Of a stretch of DNA of 48,300 bases, positions 22,139 to 33,738 are shown in pieces (within the stretch, counting starts at the first letter, position 1; each line of letters opens with the position of its first letter). The stretch comes from Gymnopilus junonius. Its lineage: Eukaryota; Basidiomycota; Agaricomycetes; Agaricales; Galerinaceae. The stretch covers positions 1-48,300 of the forward strand of contig JADNYJ010000259.1 of assembly GCA_015501075.1 (NCBI GenBank). Reading direction: 5' to 3'. The notes under the pieces are model-generated. The model was given only the letters and a program-made list of their open reading frames with translations, was not told the origin of the DNA and ran no database searches. The translations under genes and the position numbers were made by a program.

Positions 22139-23977
22139 TCAAAGTTCATAAACATATAAGTCCACCTATCGCCTCCGGCGGACTAAAATAAAGGAACCCC
22201 CACAGTTTTAGCAGCTGACCCACCTCACGGACGGACCATACAGATTAAGAAACTCACCTTCAACCCTACAATCCTTTCCGCATCCATCACGTAATTGAAA
22301 AAATGTTCTGAGAAAGAACAAGTCGTCGAATAATACGGAAGTCGACCGAAAACGTCTTGTGGATGCTCAGATGACATTTCGTCACGTAGGCGAAAATTAG
22401 AAGCCGTATCGGAGATAGAGTTCGACGAGGGCATGTTGAAATTGACAACTTCAATGGAATTGTCTCGAGAGCTGAAAGCAACACGCTGGCCATAAACGCA
22501 AGCGTAACTGCCAACCAGAGATGAGGAACACAGCGTCCTCCATAACAGAAAAAAGACAAGAAAAAACCCTAGGGTACTGCAAGTGCTCACCTTTTGTTTG
22601 AAGGAACCTTCATGAACCTCGTGTTCATTTCACCCCAGCTCTTCCAGTCCATATTCATATTCGGAAGGGGTCCTGACTTTCCAGCGGACTCCTGATGATG
22701 GAATCGGTTTATATAGTTCAGTAATGTGCGTTTGTGGACGAAAAGATTATAATTGGTTGAGGGTCCCAAGCTTGGGGCAACCAGGTAACAAGCTGAGAGG
22801 ATCATCATATGCGACTCTGGAGGACTGTAGAACGTAGATGTTTCGGGATGACCGGCGGATATGGGACTTGGGTGAAGAGTGAGTGTAAAGGACATTTCAA
22901 TGGAAGGCAAGCAAAGTACGGCGCAAAGAGTTGGAGTGGATAAAGAAGGTGAACTGGGATCGAAAGAATACAAACATAGGGCGCCTTGTTGATCTTCAGA
23001 AGCGAGAACATAAGACCCCCCATCCAGGAAACAGAAACTGGATACATGCGTCCCGAGAGTTTTACCAGCGTACCTTGAGTCCTTTATATAATTTCGGTTC
23101 AGCGAGCATCTTAGACAAGAGAATGTCGTTTACATATATCAACACCCCCGTCTTCCAATTCCAAATGAGAAGTCTTGCGTCGGTGAAAGCAATATCCCCT
23201 TGTGAAAGGATGCCTTCCGAACCTACGAATAGCCCAATGACATTAAGAGCAACCTGGAGCCCAGCCGATCGAAATACTACGCCGTCCTCGAACTCTAATG
23301 TTCCTCGCGCTGCAAGAGGGTGAGTTTCGTTGACTGATATGCTTCGGATATGAAGGCGGCTGAGTGACATCCTCAAATTAGAATAATGAATTCTAGGTCA
23401 GAGACCTTCGCACCTCTCATTATCTTCCAACACAACAAAGAGATCCTGTGTTGGATCCATCGCAAAGTGTTTAACTTGAATTCCTCCAATACCAATCGAA
23501 GAATATTCAAGTGTACGATAGCGAGAGTTTCTTGTTGAAGTATTAGGAAGCCAAGTGAAGCTGATTTCCCGGCCGTCTGTCGCAGCAAATACTCCTGCTG
23601 CGAAGTCGTATGCGCGGATGCGGCGGCCATAAGCCTTCTGCTCTATCACCGTCAACTGGTTCCATCCGTCCAATCTTTCCCATGAAAGACGAAGTGCGCG
23701 GAGACGCGCTAGAAGATCAGTGTAGGGTATATTGTTCACGTCGTCCTTGAGCCTGATTCCATCCATGGCTAGCTCGATAGCGTACTCCAATTCTGGCGCG
23801 TCTTTGCATATTTTGTAGAGCAACCGGCACGTCTAAGAGAGGTGTGGGATAATAATATACAACTAAACACAGAGGTGGTAGGAATAGACTCACTGATCTA
23901 CAGCGAAGTATAGATTTAGCGTCCGAAATTTTCAAAATTTCAATGAGCATCTCCTGAGGGAGATCGGTGAGCTTCAT
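22139..23977 (-). CDS. F-box protein with propeller-like body, copy H (intact, six exons)
   Basis: Exons (high to low) 23977-23894, 23832-23414, 23371-23134, 23081-22591, 22507-22258 and 22165-22139 join in the family phases to 502 residues without a stop. The F-box is 'DLPQEMLIEILKISDAKSIL' ... 'TCRLLYKI'. The body has 'EISFTWLPNTSTRN', 'HFAMDPTQDLFVVLED', 'SRLHIRSISVNETHPLAARG', 'LLIWNWKTGVLIY', 'VSSFCFLDGGSYVLASEDQ', 'YNLFVHKRTLLNYINRF', 'DWKSWGEMNTRF', 'CVYGQRVAF', 'LPYYSTTCSF' and 'VMDAERIVGLK'; the final micro-exon encodes 'VDLYVYEL'. Exon 4 is taken from GACTCA at 23081 (acceptor AAAG) because that frame restores the block seen in B and D. The expected role is Skp1-binding SCF adaptor. 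It is the intact partner of stub C. Confidence 0.85.
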
Positions 23978-24201
23978 AGAGAAAGGAATTGAGCGTTATC
24001 ATTGATATTGGTGGAAGTCGGTAAATGGATTCTTACGTTGATTCTTAAACAATGATGACCAATGCTCCGTGAACTCCGGGTCTCGACGTCCAACAGTGAG
24101 TCATTGATGGGATAGGTGCAATTATATCACTTTCGTATCTCAAGTTACGGAGAAAGATCAAGAGGTGCTGGATATCTTTTCAACGGAATAAATAGTGCAC
24201 A

Positions 24202-26065
24202 TCAAAGCGGGCAGACATGCAAAGTTACATCAAAAGTATCTGACATCTAGAGTGCATTCATTTGCAGACAGCAAGACGCCGAACAAATACGCACATCAGC
24301 ATAAGAGGAAACGAAGAAAGGAACAAGAAAAGCTCACCGTGACCCCAATAACCCTCTCTTCATCAATCATATACCACAAGAAGCTCTCCTCGAGAACCCG
24401 AACCGTCGAGTAGTAGGGTAGACACGTCATGAAGTCGTTTTGAAAGAGATAATTGGGATATGCAGTCGTAGGAGCGTCGTGGAGCTCGAAAGCAGCGGTT
24501 GATGCGGAAGTGGAGACTGAGGTACAGGATGGGATGTTGAAGTCGAGCACTTTAATGGTTGACGGTTCTCGGCTGTGGGATATAACACGTGCACCGTGGG
24601 CGTATCTGCCGAGATAAATGAGAAAATTATGCGGAAGGAAGGATGGGGAGCCAACCCGACAAGCGACGGGGTCGGTAAGAGCCTCGTGTTCCTCTCACCC
24701 CAACTATCCCAATCCATATCATCGCTGTGGGTATCTCCCAGTGCCTCTCGCAGACGAAACCGATCCACATACTCAAGCAACGTCCGCTTCCGGACGAAAA
24801 GTGTATATTTCTCCCTGTGCACCTCCTCTCCATGCGTTATAGAGTAAATCAAAGACAACATGACCACATGCGCCTCGGGGGCATATGTAAAGGTCGTTGC
24901 CTCTGACTGACTGGCGGATTCAGATATAAGCCCGGAGTTGGCGGTCAGTAAGATGAGGGTGCAGTGCGGGTGCGGATGGATGGGAGGGAGATGCAGAGTG
25001 GTGCAGAGCGAGGGGAGGGATAGGGCTGTGGAAGTGGGAGAGAAGGTGTAGATTTGTATAGCGTTTCCTCGGTGGGTTAGGGCGAGGATGAAGGAGTCTC
25101 TGGTGAGAAGGGTAAAGTGACGCACTATGCGTGGGAGAGGGTCGCCTACGGTGTCGGAGTCCTTATTAGAGGTTGATTAGCAGGTGGGTGGGTGGAAGGG
25201 GAGGAAGAGGAAGAGGAAGAGAGGTGTACGTACATATATCAGGATTCCTGTTTGCCAGTTCCAATTATTACCCTGGACCGGGCGGAGTGAAAACCTTTCG
25301 CGATATACAGAGCGACGATGTCAATTGCGATCTCGACCAAAACGGTTGATATCGAGGTCCCGAAAGTCTCATCTGAGGGAATGTCGAATTCTAGAACTCC
25401 GTGGGATGCGGCAGGGTGGACCTCGATGGTGGATATGGTGCGAATGTGAAGACGGACGTGGCGGGCGTCGGTAAATGCAATGGGGCTGAATTACGACATG
25501 CTGAGATAGAGAAGGAACTTGGATGCGAGGTACTTGATGCACGTACCTGGGATCGTACTCCAAGATTACAACAAGATCTTGGGTTGGATCAATGGCAAAG
25601 TCTCTGATCAAGAATCCTAAGGAAGGATACTTGAGAGTACGGCCAGGAATTGTAGAAGAAGGAAGCCATGTGAAGAGGAGCGAGCGTTTGTCTGAAATTG
25701 CGAAAAGTCCTGCTCCGAGCTTGTATGCAATGTCCTGAATGTTGAGTTCAACTTTCTCAAAGTGCTTGCAATCTAGTTCCGCCCATGAGCGACGGAGGCC
25801 ACGTAGACGAGATATGAGCTCAGAGGATGATGGACTAGTGCGAGGTGTCATGAAGCCGTCTATAGCGAGCTCGATTATACACTGCAATTCGGCTGAACCC
25901 TTGAAGATTCGGTAGAGCAGTCGGCACGTCTAAGTGGCCAATTCAAGTTGAACGTAAAATGAAGAGAAAAGAAAGCACTCACAGATCCACAGGAGAGCAA
26001 GGAGCGGTAGCCCAAATTTGAAAGAATGTAGATGAGTATCTCTTGGGGAGGGCAATGAGCGGCAT
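24202..26065 (-). pseudogene. F-box protein gene, copy I (frameshifted inverted duplicate of copy B)
   Basis: Exon 2 (to 25555) is almost residue for residue that of B ('LLFTWLPSSTIPGRTLKYPS', 'DFAIDPTQDLVVILEYDPR'). Exon 4 ('HFTLLTRDSFILALTHRGNA', 'YTLFVRKRTLLEYVDRF', 'DWDSWGERNTRL'), exon 5 ('HGARVISHSR', 'LPYYSTVRVLEESF', 'MIDEERVIGV') and the micro-exon 'MSDTFDVTLHVCPL' are also present. Two one-base losses relative to B break it: in exon 1, 'ccctcccc' at about 26045-26051 for 'ccctccctc', which ruins the F-box frame with no replacement ATG in the correct frame, and in exon 3 near 25263-25272 just before the 'WNW' block. The duplication includes at least 350 bp of promoter. Confidence 0.75.
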
Positions 26066-26616
26066 GGACATGATGGGATGGACGAGAGGATGGAATTAGT
26101 GACGTGGCCGATGCTGTTTTGGAGCAGATAAGATAAGATCATAAGATTATGTAAGATATCCTACTTGTCGCCAACCTCCACCCCTCCCAATCCTCCTCCC
26201 CGAATCTTTGTCCTTTCCCTCGAGTCTTTGTCCCAGGGCTGCCAATGCTGCGGCGGTCTGTACTTAGTAGATGCTTCTTCACGTGTTTTAGGCATTCCTC
26301 ACAACTACGGCACCACCCGCCTCAATGTCACGCGACTGTAGTCGTAAGAACCACACAAGGATATGAGGAGGGCCCTGTGAGCTTGGCTTTGCATGTTAGA
26401 CTCATCATAGTACGTAGTGTGTTTTATGATTAGCGATAACCCGCCTAACCCCCTCTGTTCCCAGTACTTCGACTGCGCGCAGGAACATTGAAAACGCGTA
26501 CTTTGATCGTGTTTTGAAATTATTGAAGATTCTTTTTCAGCTGTAAGTCTCTCTTTGCACATATATTCTGCTTCACCTTTTCCTATCTCAGCCTGAAGTA
26601 CTATCTTCCACCCAGC
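26066..26616. other. Upstream region of F-box I, with a conserved spliced-looking segment
   Basis: It contains the I promoter ('gataagataagatcataag' near 26120-26139) and, at about 26340-26500, a segment shared with the upstream region of J at about 34105-34220: an exon-like 'gagcttggctt' part, a GTACGT donor, about 60 bp, a CAG acceptor, and 'tacttcgactgcg'. No protein can be read from it. Confidence 0.45.
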
Positions 26617-26944
26617 ATGCCCATTGTGCTTTTACAACTGAGTGCCGGTGTGGAAAGCAGGATAAGGTCAGAGGAGGGATGCGACGCCGCTTTGGATGGG
26701 CAAACTATTGGTACGTCCGATTCGCCTCTCGCAGTCTTACTGGTCAGTCAGCTGATGGAGATTTCCGAACAAGCCACCAGCGCTGAGATATCCCTTACCC
26801 ATGCTGTGTACTCAGCTTCGCATGAGGGATTCGTGGTATGTTTTTCCTGTTCTCTTATGGTCTTTCCAATCACATTTCGTCCTGCCCCAGAGCAATGCCT
26901 TTGTCTTGGAGGAGCCGTCCTCTTCCCCTGTACACATCAATTGA
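26617..26944 (+). CDS. Small hypothetical protein, two exons (weak call)
   Basis: ATG at 26617 opens 73 codons to a GTATGT donor at 26836. A 55-bp pyrimidine-rich intron ends CCCCAG at 26890, and the second exon reads 'SNAFVLEEPSSSP' to a TGA at 26942-26944, in phase 0, giving 90 residues. The protein is acidic and Ser/Ala-rich with no signal peptide, membrane segment or known motif. The good splice signals and in-frame join are the only support. It could instead be part of a longer transcript with an upstream exon near 26540. Function unknown. Confidence 0.33.
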
Positions 26945-28477
26945 CTTTCAATATTATGAGCAGAAGGTGGTCGGAGGGAATGTGACGTGGCTTCGGACGG
27001 CTAGTTGCTGGTGCTGGTGGTACGTCTGGCTCGTTTACTTCGTTTTAGGTGATTTCGACTGAAAGAGCTTTTCGAACTGCTCAACCCCCTGTTACGCGGG
27101 CAACCTTCAGGTTGCGCTAGCGCATAATACCTGATCTAGCTGATGGTGCGTTAATTATTTATATTCCCTTCACATTTTCCTCTGACGCGCTTATGATTGA
27201 TATTCTTTTGTTAGTTTACCTTGGACAATGCGTACTTGCCAGTAGCCATTGGTATAGAGTACGATGGAGGCGGAGAAGCCGGAAAACCCACTGTCAGCAT
27301 TTGTTCTACGTAAGTTTTGTAGAGTATGATTTTGTTTTTGAGGCTTTAGATTCTTTTCTTATGTCTGACGGGAGATAAGCATTTTTGTAGACAATCCACA
27401 CTGCTGACCTGCTGCAAATACCACATAGATCGGCGCACGTATGTGACCCTCTTTGGACGGAAGGTACATCATGGATTCCTAATTTCCTTTACAAGAGGTT
27501 GCGGAGTACTCACCAGGCTCGAGGACTAGGCTATTTCCAGAATTGACCGACCAGGTGTCACCACAAGGCGCAGTACCACGAGTAAACTAGTAACGCCCAT
27601 GACGACAATGACCTTTTCTCTCACTACCACGTCAAACAATCCCCATATACCCATATATTTCTTGCCTTAAAGCACGACTGTACTCAACCCTCAGAAAAGC
27701 ATGAGGAATGTGGGACGACTGATTACGGTGTGCTATGTTCTTTGTTCAATATAACTTGTTTTTAACTTGCTTTGTACCGATTCTACCTGGATTTTAGGCT
27801 GAGGTAACGTTCTCGAAAGCGTGAGAGTCGGAAGCCTTCGCCGCGATTTTAGCACGTAATATTCAAACCATCTTATCTGCCATGCCCACGCTTTGTCTGC
27901 GGTGAGAGCTGGGCGTCTTCCTGGATTGTGTCAACCAAGTCTCGACCGTTCTCTCCTTACCTTGGACCTTTCGCAGTTTCACTACGGTATAGTGATCCAA
28001 CATCTTTATCGGTTGTGTCCTTGAAGTTTTCACTGGCGCGTATTGAGGTTACTTGGAATATGCGGAAACCCCGAAGTCTGGTGCTTATTGATCTCAGGTG
28101 ACACCGCCAAGGCTAATGTTGCCTGGAATTTTGTCCACAGAAAAATCCCTTGTCTACGCGAGCACTGCCAAGGATCGCTAGCACCTGGGTTATATTGGGT
28201 CCCTGTCTAAATGCTTGCCCGCTCTGTTCGGAATGCGTATCAGCAACTTATATAATTGCTTTGTTCTACCCGAAAATCGACCTTGCTTTTCCCCTCTTTC
28301 TTGACCATCCCAAGAGCTACCCACTTTCACTCTCAACTGCTATTATCTGAAGAGATTTTAATGTATGTTTTTAATCTTGCATCCGAAATAGACAAATGAT
28401 TTGAACTTCAAATCACAGAAGTGAATCACACATATGAATGGTAAGTAAGCGGCGGAGTGCATCGAGGAGTATATTAA
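26945..28477. other. Region upstream of the CHAT gene; no supported gene
   Basis: Only short ORFs without family resemblance. A further 5' exon of the CHAT gene may lie in the last few hundred bases (there is an ATGAATG|GTAAGT start-plus-donor at about 28435), but I cannot fix it. Confidence 0.4.
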
Positions 28478-28591
28478 TGTATCACAAATCAAGCCCAAGA
28501 CATTCAAGAGATCGAGAGGAGATGGAGTACGTGTTGGAATGGATTCCGTCATTCTGGGGATGGAAAACACCTCGAAGAAGGAATACGACTG

Positions 28592-31436
28592 ATGCAAAAA
28601 GCAATCGAGCTCACTTCTGAGGACCACTCAAACATGCCTATATGGTTGAGTAGGCTGGGAATTTCTATCCACAGCCGTTTTCAACGCTCTAGGGATCTTG
28701 CGGACGTTGATGAAGCGATATTGAGCTTTCGAAAAGCGGCTCAGCTCACCCCGGAGGGCCATATAGACTTACCTAAATGGGTTGGTAATATTGGCAATTG
28801 CTTTGAGAGCCGTTATATTAAAACTGGGGATCTTTCTGATCTCACTGAGGCTATATCCTCGAAACAGGGAGCTATTCAGCTTACTGCAGCTGAGAACCCC
28901 GTTGATCTGGCAACGCGGTTGAATAACCTGGGGAACTCTTTCAATAGCCTCTTCAGGCGGACCGGAGACCTCACCGATCTTGCTGAAGCGATATCATCCA
29001 AACAAAAAGCGGTACAACTCCTTCCAGAAGGGCATATGGAGATGCCTAATATACTGAACAACCTTGGAATATCCTTTTATCGTCGATTCATCGAGACTGG
29101 CGACTCAATTGATCTGGCTGAAGCGATTTCCTCATACGAGAACTCAGTTCGACTCACCCCAGAGGATCATGCAGCCATGCCTACACGTCTCAATAACCTC
29201 GGCATTTCTTTACAAAGACGTTTCGAACAAACAAAGAATTACGACGACCTCACTGAAGCGATATCGCTAATACAGAGGTCAGTTAAACTCGCTCCGGAAG
29301 GCCACCCCGAGTTACCGACCCAGTACAATAACCTTGGGTTTGCGTATCGAAGCAGCTTCAGCCGCCGAAGTAACCTTGCGGATCTCGCAGAAGGGATATC
29401 CTCAATCCAAAAGGCCATTCAGCTCGCGCCGGGACAGTATCAAAATATGTCTATTTTCCTGTCCAATCTTGCTGTTTCTCTTCAAATGCGCTTTGATCAC
29501 ACTGGTGACTTGGATGATAGTTCTCAAGCGATATCGTCGCTGAAGGAGGCAGTCCGTCTTACTCCTAATGGCCACCCCGATATGATTGGTCGACTTACGA
29601 ACCTTGGTCTCTTTTTCGAACACCGTTTTGAAGAGACGACCGATTTTGACGATATCAATACTGCCATTTCCACTTTCCGTGATGCAGCCACCAATTATGC
29701 GGGATCTCCTGCAGATAGGTATCAAGCTGCAAAGAAATGGGTGGAGACGTCTGAACTTTTTGATCCGTCACAGTCACTGGAAGCCTATCGGACCCTTATT
29801 CCCCTTATCTCCCAAGTCGCCGGCTTAGGACAAACAGTTCAGAAGCGCTATAGTACGCTTCCTGATATGTCCCATATGTCTACATCTGCGGCAGCGGCAG
29901 CGTTCAAAGAAGGCCGATATGAATTGGCATTGGAATGGCTCGAAGAATCCCGTTGTTTAGTCTGGAGGCAGCTAAATAACCTGCGTACACCTTTGGATAC
30001 TCTTCGCGACCATGATCCAGCTGTTTATGCTGACATTTTCAGAGTTTCGAAATTGTTGGACAGTGCTGGATCGAGAAGCGAAGTGACAAATTATAGCCCT
30101 GATACAATCAGCATAGAACAAAAGGTGTCCATTCAAGATCAAACTTTAAACCATCTCAAACTGGCGCAAAATTGGGATCAGCTTCTACTGCGGGTTCGTA
30201 AAATCCCAGGGTACGAAGATTTTCTCAAACCAGTGCCATATTCGACTATAGTCCAGGGTCTTCCCGATTCTGGATTCATTGTTGTTATTAATGTTCACAG
30301 AGAACGCACAGATGCCCTGGTGCTTCGGTCTGGCACATCCGAACCTATACATATTCTTCTTGAAGAATTTTCATATGAAAAAGCACTTCACCTTCGGAAT
30401 GCATTGAAAGCCTACCTTGGCAGGCTTGGATGCCGCATGCGTGGACCCGAATTTGACAGCATTCTTCGTGGAATGCGCCCAGCAAGGAACGATGGCTCCA
30501 GCCTGAAAGAAGTTCTAAAGCAACTGTGGATGTTTGTCGCCAAACCTATCTTGAACGCGATAGGGATATCTGTGCGTAATTTAAACTCTAGTACAGTGGA
30601 ATACTCATTCATGAAACAACCAGTCGAAGCCGTTATCAGAAAAACCACGTATTTGGTGGTGTACGACTGGCCCTTTGGCCTTCCTCCCAATTCATGCAGC
30701 TGGAATATACGAAGATGCAGAGCATGTTACATTACCTGACTTGGTTATTTCATCTTATACTCCCACCATCACAACTCTTACTGGACGAGCGAAGGATGCT
30801 CACCCCCTAGATGAAAAGACCTCCGGAATTCTAATGGTCAGTCAACCGCGAACGCCAGGGCTCAGTCCAATTCCAGGAACGACTGAGGAGGTTCAAGGCT
30901 TGGAGGAACTATTGAAACATTATGACCATCGTCACATCAGGCTCGACGACGCTCAAGGAAATGTGCAGCGGGTATTAGAGAATCTCGACACATACAGCTG
31001 CGTTCACCTTGCATGTCATGCGATTCAAAGTACCGGAAATCCGTTATCCAGTGGATTTTACTTATATGACGGACAACTCCGTCTTTCGGAGATTATACAG
31101 AAGAATATGGCCGGTGCTGATCTCGCGTTTTTATCAGCTTGTCAGACGAGCGCGGGGGATGAAAAGCTTTCAGAGGAAGCGGTGCATTTGGCCGCTGGGA
31201 TGTTAGCTGCCGGATATCGTGGTGTGATTGCGACGATGTGGTCTATCCAGGATAGATATGGGCCAGAGGTCGCGGAATATTTCTATGAGCACATTTTGGA
31301 TAAAAATTCTGGGAAAATAAGAGGTGAAAGTGCGGCGCGAGCTCTGAATTATGCAACAGAGCAGATGCGGAAGAAGCTTGACAGGTCAGAGGGGTCTTTA
31401 CTTGCCTGGGTGCCTTATGTACATTTCGGCCTTTGA
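28592..31436 (+). CDS. TPR-repeat protein with C-terminal CHAT (caspase-like) domain
   Basis: Exons 28592-30575 and 30640-31436 join through a 64-bp phase-1 intron (GTAATT..TCAG) to at least 926 residues. Without this splice the frame appears broken; with it the join reads 'SVQKPRIWWCTTGPLAFLPI', the expected lead-in of fungal CHAT domains. The N-terminal half is about eight tetratricopeptide-like units of about 51 residues ('LPTQYNNLGFAYRSSFSRR', 'DLxEAISSxQKAVQL'). The CHAT domain holds the putative catalytic dyad: His in 'VHLACHA' (31017-31019) and Cys in 'LSACQTSAGD' (31140-31142), then 'GYRGVIATMWSI' and the end 'LLAWVPYVHFGL'. The frame is open upstream to 28478 ('HLEEGIRLMQKAIELT' precedes the chosen ATG), so the true start is probably in an earlier exon. 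CHAT-TPR proteins are cysteine-peptidase-like; the substrate here is unknown. It converges on F-box J, 149 bp away. Confidence 0.88.
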
Positions 31437-31585
31437 TTCTTTTTTGAGCTAATGGCATCCAAGTCAGTATTCATGGCAGTTTGTTCCCAATGTTGATAAG
31501 TACTCTAGATACCTTTACTCCCTTCCAATATCAGATTGCGAAGAAGTCGAACAGATGGGTCAAAACTCCAAGCCTGAGGGAATAT

Positions 31586-33738
31586 CAAAATGCACAAACG
31601 TGCAGAATCATCTTGTCGCGGCCTGACATCTAAGAATTCGAAAAAAAAAAAGAAACCCACACATGCATTAGCACTGACCTCGCAATGGTATGATTGTACC
31701 ACAATAGAAAAAGAAAGATTAGGTAGAAAGGCAGAAAAGACGGTGAAAGCAGGGACGAAAATGGAAAAAAGGTAAGAAACAACAGAAACAAAAAACACCC
31801 ACCGAAATCCCAATAACTCTCTCCTCATCAATCATACACGCGAAAAAAGCTCTCCTCGCTCTCCTCGACTTTAATAACACGCGTCGTCGAATAATACGGC
31901 AGACGGGTGATAAAGTCTTTTTGGAAGAGGTGGGTGGGGTAGTTGGTCGTGGGCTCGTTGTGCAGCTCGAATTTGAATTCGGATATAGGGAGTGAAATCG
32001 AGGAGGAGGAGGGCGAGGAGGAGGTCGATGAAGGTGAGAGGGACGGTGAGGGCGAGGGCGAGGGGGAGAGGGAAAGGGAGGTGCAGGATGGGATATTGAA
32101 GTTGAGCACTTTGATGGCCCGTCCTTGGTATTTGATGATGACGCGTGCGCCGTGGACGTATCTGGTGAATCGGGAATAGTGAATAGTTAATAGTTGGAGC
32201 GTAATTGACATGGAAAAAACGGAGAATAGAGAATAGAGAACATAGAAACGCACACCTCAACCAAGGTATAGACGACGGGGAGCGCATGAACCTCGTGTTC
32301 CTCTCACCCCAATCGTCCCAATCCACATCAGCGGCGGTGTGAGCATTTTCTACCCCCTCCTCTGCGTCTCTCCGGTGAAAGCGAGTAATGTAGTCCAAAA
32401 AAGTCCGTTTGTGGACATAAAGCCTATAACTCATCGACTGTGGTGCGTCGTCACTCCCACTAACCGCTACTGTATAAAAAAGTGACACCAAAATTATATG
32501 CTCCTCCGTGTCATTCGTGAACGTGAATGGATCAGGTTGACCGGCGGATATCGGGCCCCGAATAGGCGCGTAGCTCGAACAGGGAGCAGTGGGGTTGGAT
32601 GGGGGGCAGGTGGAGTGTGCAGCAGAGGGAGGCGGGGGCCAGAGAGGGTGAGGTGGGTGAGAAGGTGTAGAGCTGGAGAGAGCCGTTTAAGGAGGTTAGG
32701 GTGAGGATAAAGGCGCTTCGAGTGAGGAGGGAGAAGTGTTGTACGCCGATGGATGGGAGGGGTGGGCCTACAGTGTCGGAATCCTGGTTTAAGATAGGAT
32801 GTGGTTAGCAGGTGGGTAGCTGTTTGCGGAAGTGGAGGTGGAAGTGGAAGTGGAAAAGAAAAGAAGCGGGGGACGTACGTATATAAGGATTCCATTGTGC
32901 CAGTTCCAGAGTAAAATCCTGGGGTGGGAAGGAGGAAAACCTCTGGTGCAGTACACTGCGACGATATCTATAGCGATTTCAATGAGGGCGACAGATACTG
33001 TGTTTCCCAAGACCTCATGGGGGAACACGTCAAAGTTTAGAATTCCCTCAGACGCGAGAGGGTGGACGTCGTTGGCTGCTGATATTGATCGGATGTGTAG
33101 GCGGACGTTGCGGGTGTCGGTGACAGCAATTGGGCTAAATGGAAGAAGAAAGAGACGATGTTAGGAACGGAAAATGGGTGAATACGAAGATTGATGCACG
33201 TACCTATTGTGATCCTCCAAGATAACGATGAGATCTTGCGTCGGATCCATGGCGAAATCTATGATGCGGAACTCTAGGGAGGGATAGGTAAGACTACGAC
33301 CGTTCATCGTAGACGACGGAAGCCATGTGAAATTGAGTTTGTGTCCGTCCGACATAGCAAAAACGCCTGCTATAAGCTCATACGCCATGCAGAGATTGCT
33401 GAGCTCCACTTTCTTGAATCGTTTACAGTCTAGGTTTGCCCATGAAAGACGGAGGCCGCGTAGACGAGATATCAGCTCAGAATGGGAAGCATTGGTGATA
33501 GGTTTCTTGAACCCGTCGATGGCAAGCTCTATAAGATATTGGAGTTCTAGAGAATCCTTGCAGGTTTCGTAAAGGAGTCGACACGTCTAGATGGCATATT
33601 CAACATGGCAGATGTAAATAGCAAGTACATTATCATGGTACAAGGAGCGCTCACGGATGCACAAGAGAGAATGGAGCGGTGGTCCAAATGTGAAAGAGTG
33701 TGGATGAGGATCTCTTGAGGAAGAGCAATGAACGGCAT
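31586..33738 (-). pseudogene. F-box protein gene, copy J (frameshifted inverted duplicate of copy A)
   Basis: Exon 1 33738-33655 ('MPFIALPQEILIHTLSHLD'), exon 2 33586-33204, exon 3 33134-32879, exon 4 from 32783, exon 5 to about 31810, and the micro-exon 'MSGRDKMILHVCAF' ending at 31586. All family blocks are present, and exon 5 carries an unusual Ser/Pro run ('SLSPSPSPSPS') absent from B, D and H. Two frame breaks are seen: a C-run of four at 32556-32559 (one more than needed; A reads through here), which leads to a TGA in exon 4, and an A/T-run of six at 31843-31848 where A has five, which destroys 'MIDEERVIGI'. Both lie in homopolymers. Its partner A is broken at other places. Confidence 0.75.

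Noticed and set aside
24575..25607. Plus-strand ORFs over F-box I
   Set aside because: Antisense shadows of exons 2-4 of copy I.
30675..31436. Separate gene encoding only a CHAT domain
   Set aside because: The upstream TPR exon joins it through a good phase-1 intron and the join gives the expected CHAT lead-in, so it is one gene.
31943..32179. Acidic plus-strand ORF full of Glu/Gly
   Set aside because: Complement of the Ser-Pro linker of F-box J; no other support.
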